In this document: in pieces, positions 43,697 through 48,084 of the stretch | Layout: every line of letters starts with the position of its first letter | How positions within the stretch are numbered: position 1 is the first letter of the stretch | Assembly (NCBI GenBank): GCA_002433805.1 | Contig: DJIW01000075.1 | Location: 1 to 48,084 of the forward strand | Source of the DNA: Competibacteraceae bacterium UBA6584 | GTDB taxonomy: Bacteria > Pseudomonadota > Gammaproteobacteria > Competibacterales > Competibacteraceae | Reading direction: 5' to 3' | Length of the DNA: 48,084 nucleotides | Translations under genes and position numbers: made by a program | The notes under the pieces: model-generated | Databases searched by the model: none | Told to the model about the DNA's origin: nothing | The model's input: the letters and a program-made list of their open reading frames with translations, nothing else

Positions 43697-45700
43697 ATGC
43701 AGCACCCTTTACTTGCATCCTTGCGCATCCCCGAACGCGGTAAAACCGTCAGCGCCCGCGAGGCGGTGAGCCTGATTCGCGCCGGCGACACGGTCGCCAC
43801 CAGCGGCTTCGTCGGAACCGGCTTCGCTGAAGAAATCGCTTGCGCGCTGGAGGAACTGTTTCTTTCGTCCGATCAAGACCCAACCGCCCCCGGCCTCGAC
43901 AAACCGCGCGATCTGACCTTGGTCTACGCCGCCGGCCAAGGCGACGGCAAACAGCGCGGCCTCAACCATCTCGGCCATGAAGGCTTGGTCAAACGGGTCA
44001 TCGGCGGTCACTGGGGATTGGTGCCGAAGCTGCAGGCGCTGGCGGTGGCGAACAAGATCGAAGCCTACAATTTGCCGCAAGGCGTCATCACCCACCTCTA
44101 CCGCGACATCGCCGCCGGCAAGCCGGGAACGCTGACCCGCGTCGGCCTGGGCACGTTCGTCGACCCGCGTCACGGCGGCGGCAAACTCAACGCGATCAGC
44201 CAGGAAGACTTGATCGAGGTGATGGTGATCAACGGCCAGGACTATTTGTTTTACAAGGCCTTTCCGATCCATGTCGGCATCATCCGCGCCACTACCGCCG
44301 ACATCGACGGCAATCTGACCATGGAAAAAGAAGCGCTGACCCTGGAGTCGCTGGCGATCGCCATGGCGGTGCGCAACTCGGGCGGCATCGTGATCGCTCA
44401 GGTGGAGCGGGTAGCCGAGCGCGGCTTCTTGAAACCCAAGGACGTGCGGGTGCCCGGCATTTTAGTGGACTGCGTGGTGGTCGCCCCGCCCGAACATCAC
44501 TGGCAAACCTTCGCCACGCCTTACAATCCGGCGTTTTCCGGCGAAATCAAGGTGCCGTTGGCCTCGATTCCGCCGATTCCGATGAGCGAGCGCAAAATCA
44601 TCGCCCGCCGGGCGGCGATGGAACTGACCACCAACGCCATCGTGAATTTGGGTATCGGCATGCCGGAAAGCATCGCCAATGTCGCCGCCGAGGAAAAGAT
44701 CATCGATTTGTTGACCTTGACCGCCGAACCGGGCGTGGTCGGCGGCATTCCGGCGGGCGGCTTGGATTTCGGAGCCTCCACCAACGTTCAAGCGATCATC
44801 GACCAACCCAATCAATTCGATTTCTACGACGGCGGCGGTTTGGATCTGGCATTTCTCGGCCTCGCCCAAGTGGATCGTCAGGGCAACCTGAACGTTTCCA
44901 AATTTGGAACCCGCATCGCCGGGGCGGGAGGCTTTATCAATATCAGTCAGAATTCCCGCAAGGTGGTGTTCACCGGCACCTTTACCGCCGGCAAGCTGGA
45001 AATCGCCGTGGAGCAGGGCCAATTGCGAATTGTCAGCGAGGGCGAGACGGCCAAATTCATCGAAGAGGTCGAGCAACGGACCTTTAGCGGCGCGGTGGCC
45101 AGCCAGCGCAACCAGCCGGTGCTGTACGTCACCGAACGAGCGGTATTCCGGCTGACCGCCGAAGGCCCGGAATTAACCGAGATCGCCCCCGGCATCGATC
45201 TGGAGCGGGATGTGCTGGCGCGCATGGCGTTCAAACCCCGCATCAGCGATCAGCTAAAAACCATGGACGCCCGGATTTTCGGCGAGGGACCGATGGGCTT
45301 GCGCGACCTGCTGTTGATCCAACCGTTCGATCAACGGTTCTCCTACGATCCGGCCAAGAATCTCTTTTTCTTGAATTTCGAGGGGTTGGCGATCCGCAGT
45401 CGAGAAGATATCGAACGTATTCGGGCGGCGGTCACCGCCAATGTCGAACCGATCGGCAAACGGGTGTTCGCCATCGTCAACTACGATAATTTCTCGATCA
45501 CGCCGGAATTGCTGCAGGATTATATGGATATGGTCAGCGATGTGGTGCAGCGCTACTACATCGGCGTGACCCGCTACACCACCAGCGCCTTCTTGCGGGC
45601 GCGGCTGGGAGACGCGCTGCGCGAGCGGGATCTGGCCCCGCACCTTTACGAAACCGCCGCCGAGGCCGCGGCGCGGCTCGATGCGTCTCAAACCGGTTGA
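43697..45700 (+). CDS. family I acyl-CoA:acetate/3-ketoacid CoA-transferase
   Basis: The protein moves CoA between acyl groups. It has 667 residues with both halves of a family I CoA-transferase fused, as in E. coli YdiF and clostridial Pct. The first half has TVATSGFVGTGFAEE and YAAGQGDG. The second half has the catalytic Glu344 in TAEPGVVGG, followed by IPAGGLDFGAS. About 130 extra residues at the C-terminus (from about 530) go beyond YdiF (531 residues) and carry no motif I know. GAGGAATTC lies upstream of the ATG. It lies behind the permease in one operon, fitting activation of imported acetoacetate, hydroxybutyrate or similar acids; the exact substrate is not visible. Confidence 0.9.
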   Translation: MQHPLLASLRIPERGKTVSAREAVSLIRAGDTVATSGFVGTGFAEEIACALEELFLSSDQDPTAPGLDKPRDLTLVYAAGQGDGKQRGLNHLGHEGLVKRVIGGHWGLVPKLQALAVANKIEAYNLPQGVITHLYRDIAAGKPGTLTRVGLGTFVDPRHGGGKLNAISQEDLIEVMVINGQDYLFYKAFPIHVGIIRATTADIDGNLTMEKEALTLESLAIAMAVRNSGGIVIAQVERVAERGFLKPKDVRVPGILVDCVVVAPPEHHWQTFATPYNPAFSGEIKVPLASIPPIPMSERKIIARRAAMELTTNAIVNLGIGMPESIANVAAEEKIIDLLTLTAEPGVVGGIPAGGLDFGASTNVQAIIDQPNQFDFYDGGGLDLAFLGLAQVDRQGNLNVSKFGTRIAGAGGFINISQNSRKVVFTGTFTAGKLEIAVEQGQLRIVSEGETAKFIEEVEQRTFSGAVASQRNQPVLYVTERAVFRLTAEGPELTEIAPGIDLERDVLARMAFKPRISDQLKTMDARIFGEGPMGLRDLLLIQPFDQRFSYDPAKNLFFLNFEGLAIRSREDIERIRAAVTANVEPIGKRVFAIVNYDNFSITPELLQDYMDMVSDVVQRYYIGVTRYTTSAFLRARLGDALRERDLAPHLYETAAEAAARLDASQTG

Positions 45701-45721
45701 GCGCGATCGCAACGCACGATT

Positions 45722-45743
45722 GGGGCGGCCTATCCGCCGCCCC
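45722..45743. terminator. hairpin between convergent genes
   Basis: GGGGCGGC and GCCGCCCC form a perfect 8-bp stem with a 6-base loop, 21 bases after the CoA-transferase stop and 64 bases beyond the end of the convergent ATPase gene. There is no T-run, so it is at most a weak or factor-assisted terminator. Confidence 0.4.
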
Positions 45744-45807
45744 GAGGCGGTCTGAAAAATCACAACGCCCGGTCCACGCTCAAGTTTCAGACGACGGGCC
45801 TGGCCTT

Positions 45808-46902
45808 TCAATCCTCGACCTGAGTTTCATCCGGCACCTCGTCTTCCATGGCCTCGTCCATGCGTCGGATCACATCGGCCAGCTGGCGCCTCATCACCCG
45901 AACGGCGGGCTCCAGTTGCACCAGCCGGCGCTCCATCCGTTCGATTTGAGCGTCCTGCCATTCGGGATGCTTGATCAGCGACTCCATGGCGTTTTCCAAC
46001 TCAGCCAAGCGCTGTTCCATGGCGTGGCTGACCCGCATCAGCGAACGGCTACCGGCCCCGGTTCTTTGGACGCCGCCGGTTTCACTGCCTTGGTTCTGAT
46101 TGAGTTCCTGGCCGACGGCTTCGACCGCCGCCACTGAAAATTCATTCAATTCCTCCAGGAAACCGTAGAGCAGCAAGCGGTCGCAAAAGACGTTGATCAG
46201 ACGCGGAACGCCCTGGGTGAAGCGAAAAATGGCGGAATAGGCCTCGTCGACGAACGTCGGCTTCCAACCCTCCCAGCCGACCACCCGCAACCGATGCTCG
46301 ATATAGTCGCGCGTTTCCGGCTCGCTGAGCGGCGTCAGGTGGCTGGAGGCGATTACCCGCTGGCGCAATTGCTCCATGCCCGGTTCTTGCAGGGTTTGAC
46401 GGAATTCCTCTTGCCCCAGCAGAAAGCTTTGCAGCAGAGGCGATTCGCCCACCTGGAAATTCGACAGCATCCGCAGTTCTTCCAGCGACCTGGACGGGAG
46501 GTTTTGCGCTTCATCCACCACCAGCAGCACTCGCCGCCCCTGGCGGGCGTGACCGCGCAGGAAATCCTCGAAGTGCTTGAGCAAGGCGGCCTTGCCCATT
46601 TCCTCATAAGGCAAGCCGAAGGACGCCACCACGCTCCGCAACAGTTCATCGGCCTCCAACTGCGTCGTCACCAGTTGCGCGGCGATGACTTGACTGGAAT
46701 CGAGTTCCTGAAAAAGATTTTTGACCAGGGTGGTTTTACCGGTGCCGATGCCGCCGGTAATCACGATAAAGCCCTCTCCCTGGCTCAAGCCATACCGCAA
46801 ATACGCCAAGGCGCGGCTGTGGACGCGGCTGCCGAAAAAAAAACGCGGGTCGGGACTCAACTGAAAAGGCTTGGCGCTAAAGCCGTAGTAGTCGGTATAC
46901 AT
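45808..46902 (-). CDS. XrtA/PEP-CTERM-associated AAA ATPase (ExeA/GspA-like)
   Basis: This 364-residue protein starts MYTDYYGFSAKPFQLSPDPRFF, the hallmark of the ExeA-like ATPases found in exosortase A (XrtA) and exopolysaccharide loci. Walker A is GGIGTGKTT (50-58) and Walker B is VLLVVDEAQ (125-133). SNFQVGESPLLQSFLLGQEEF and the arginine-finger region SEPETRDYIEHRLRVVGW follow. The C-terminal 90 residues are charged and helical. It lies 5 bases after the outer-membrane protein gene, so the two form one operon that continues to the right. In such loci it is thought to help polysaccharide synthesis or export. Confidence 0.88.
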   Translation of the reverse strand: MYTDYYGFSAKPFQLSPDPRFFFGSRVHSRALAYLRYGLSQGEGFIVITGGIGTGKTTLVKNLFQELDSSQVIAAQLVTTQLEADELLRSVVASFGLPYEEMGKAALLKHFEDFLRGHARQGRRVLLVVDEAQNLPSRSLEELRMLSNFQVGESPLLQSFLLGQEEFRQTLQEPGMEQLRQRVIASSHLTPLSEPETRDYIEHRLRVVGWEGWKPTFVDEAYSAIFRFTQGVPRLINVFCDRLLLYGFLEELNEFSVAAVEAVGQELNQNQGSETGGVQRTGAGSRSLMRVSHAMEQRLAELENAMESLIKHPEWQDAQIERMERRLVQLEPAVRVMRRQLADVIRRMDEAMEDEVPDETQVED

Positions 46903-46907
46903 GGGGT

Positions 46908-48084
46908 TCAGAACTTCATGTTAAAACGAATATTGAGCCGGTTTTCACGGAACCCCTGTTCCGAGGGATCGGCGTCGTTCTTATAGTAGCGATAACTGAT
47001 CGACCCCCCAGTATCTGGCGAAAAAACGCGCGCCAACCCAAAAATCGATACCCAGTAATCGTTTTCCCGAGCGCCTCCCGCTTGGGCTTCTCCCAAATCA
47101 TCATGCTCCCAACCCGCTCCGACGAAAGACGCGGTGCGCGGCGCGAACCGCCAAGTCCATAGCGCGCCAGCGCCATAGAGCTTTCCATCCGCCGCGGCAT
47201 CCTGACTTCCCCGATCCTCGGTAAAAGCGTTGATCGACCAATCCGTCGCCCCTCGGCGGTAGATCACGCCGGCGTCGAAGCGCTTGCGCCGGAAATTCCG
47301 ATTGGTCAAGCCGAGGGCGCCTTCCGAACCGGCGGCCGGCCCTTGATCGCCCAAGGGCAGCGGCTGGCCGTCGGGGCCCACGCCGAGCAGGCTATTGCCG
47401 AACAACCGCCGTTCGTTGGTGATCTCATCGGTGTAAGTCGCCGACCAGCTTGTCGAACGGGTCCGGTGATTGAACAAGCCCTGCCAGCGGACGCCAGGAT
47501 CGATTCCGAAATCCTGCTCGCGGCGGCTGATCCGCAGATCGGTGCGCGCGGACGGACTCCAACGTCCGGCCAGTTCGTTCACATCGGGACCGTAAAGACC
47601 TTTGAGTTCGATAAAACGATTCGGGGTCCAAACCGCGCCCAACCCCCAATACGTCCCATCCGGACTCTGTTCGAAATCGGCGACTTGATTGTTTTCGTAG
47701 CTTGCTTCCGCCAATGCGGCCCATTGCCTGGTCACCTGATAGGTGACTTGCCCGGTCGCGCGCTCTTGTTTGTCATCGCCGCCTGCGGGTTGCCCATCCA
47801 GACCGACCCGGCCGTCTTGCTGCTCCTGTTGGCGGAAATAATCGAACTGCCATTTGACCTTGCCGAGTTCTCGGCCGCTGTTGAGATTCAATTCGACCGT
47901 GTGGCTTTGGCTGTCGTTGGTTGGGTTCCGAACGACGCCCGGCTGCTGGGCTGTGTCCGCTTCGTCGTAGAAGATTCCATCGTAACGGTAACGCAGCACC
48001 ACATCGGCCCAACCGCTCAGATGCTGCCGCCAATACGGACTGACGCCAAAACGGTAACCGGTCGCTTGATTGTCGTGCACGCGG
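46908..48084 (-). CDS. PEP-CTERM-system-associated outer-membrane beta-barrel protein (N-terminus outside window)
   Basis: The open frame runs through the right edge of the window, so the start is missing; the visible part has about 391 residues. It consists of alternating polar and aromatic strands typical of an outer-membrane barrel (for example YRFGVSPYW, ADVVLRYRYDG, DYWVSIFGLARVF, GSISYRYYKND) and ends with RFNMKF, having the terminal Phe used for BAM recognition. Together with the ATPase behind it, this matches the outer-membrane protein family found in XrtA/PEP-CTERM exopolysaccharide loci. It probably forms part of a polysaccharide or protein export path. Confidence 0.8.
   Translation of the reverse strand, partial: RVHDNQATGYRFGVSPYWRQHLSGWADVVLRYRYDGIFYDEADTAQQPGVVRNPTNDSQSHTVELNLNSGRELGKVKWQFDYFRQQEQQDGRVGLDGQPAGGDDKQERATGQVTYQVTRQWAALAEASYENNQVADFEQSPDGTYWGLGAVWTPNRFIELKGLYGPDVNELAGRWSPSARTDLRISRREQDFGIDPGVRWQGLFNHRTRSTSWSATYTDEITNERRLFGNSLLGVGPDGQPLPLGDQGPAAGSEGALGLTNRNFRRKRFDAGVIYRRGATDWSINAFTEDRGSQDAAADGKLYGAGALWTWRFAPRTASFVGAGWEHDDLGEAQAGGARENDYWVSIFGLARVFSPDTGGSISYRYYKNDADPSEQGFRENRLNIRFNMKF

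Overview
The window is chromosomal DNA of a GC-rich gammaproteobacterium. The basis is the block rpsB-tsf-pyrH-frr-uppS-cdsA-dxr-rseP-bamA-skp-lpxD-fabZ-lpxA-lpxB, which has the E. coli gene order, together with mutY-yggX, glnD next to map, and ilvD. A denitrifying or glycogen-accumulating type such as Competibacteraceae would fit the ketone-body/hydroxybutyrate genes, the Ser/Thr kinase and the exosortase-type exopolysaccharide genes. That placement is inference; no marker gene here proves it.

Layout from left to right. 1-920: the end of an unrecognised gene overlapping a small membrane protein, then tRNA-Phe(GAA) with its terminator. 980-3266: yggX-mutY, and a divergent YeeZ-like epimerase. 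3274-5685: a large c-di-GMP-type protein with two receivers and degenerate GGDEF and EAL domains. 5798-8488: ilvD divergent from a dihaem cytochrome c4. 8608-11498: a periplasmic molybdate-binding-like protein followed by a hybrid histidine kinase. 11499-11959: a gene-free stretch.

11960-23434 is the most unusual region. Two coiled-coil lipoproteins are followed by two paralogous TPR proteins, the second fused to a trypsin-like protease. These converge on a three-gene minus-strand operon: a membrane-anchored protein of unknown function, a long FtsW/RodA (SEDS)-like protein with an N-terminal beta-rich, FHA-like extension, and an FHA-domain protein. That operon is divergent from a transmembrane Ser/Thr protein kinase with a long disordered tail. 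A kinase, FHA readers and a SEDS-like protein together suggest phosphorylation-controlled envelope or peptidoglycan work, similar in idea to the actinobacterial PknB/FHA/RodA locus. No partner transpeptidase and no PP2C phosphatase is visible.

23523-37266: the envelope and translation super-cluster on the minus strand (lipid A, outer-membrane assembly, phospholipid and isoprenoid steps, ribosome recycling, UMP kinase, EF-Ts, S2). It has a recognisable rpsB promoter with a GC-box and an attenuator-like hairpin between rpsB and tsf. 37524-41096: map and glnD on the plus strand. 41115-45700: a LysR regulator divergent from a GntP-family permease and a family I CoA-transferase, probably an uptake and activation operon for hydroxybutyrate, acetoacetate or similar acids. 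45808-48084: the end of an XrtA/PEP-CTERM-associated locus (ATPase and outer-membrane protein) that continues past the right edge.
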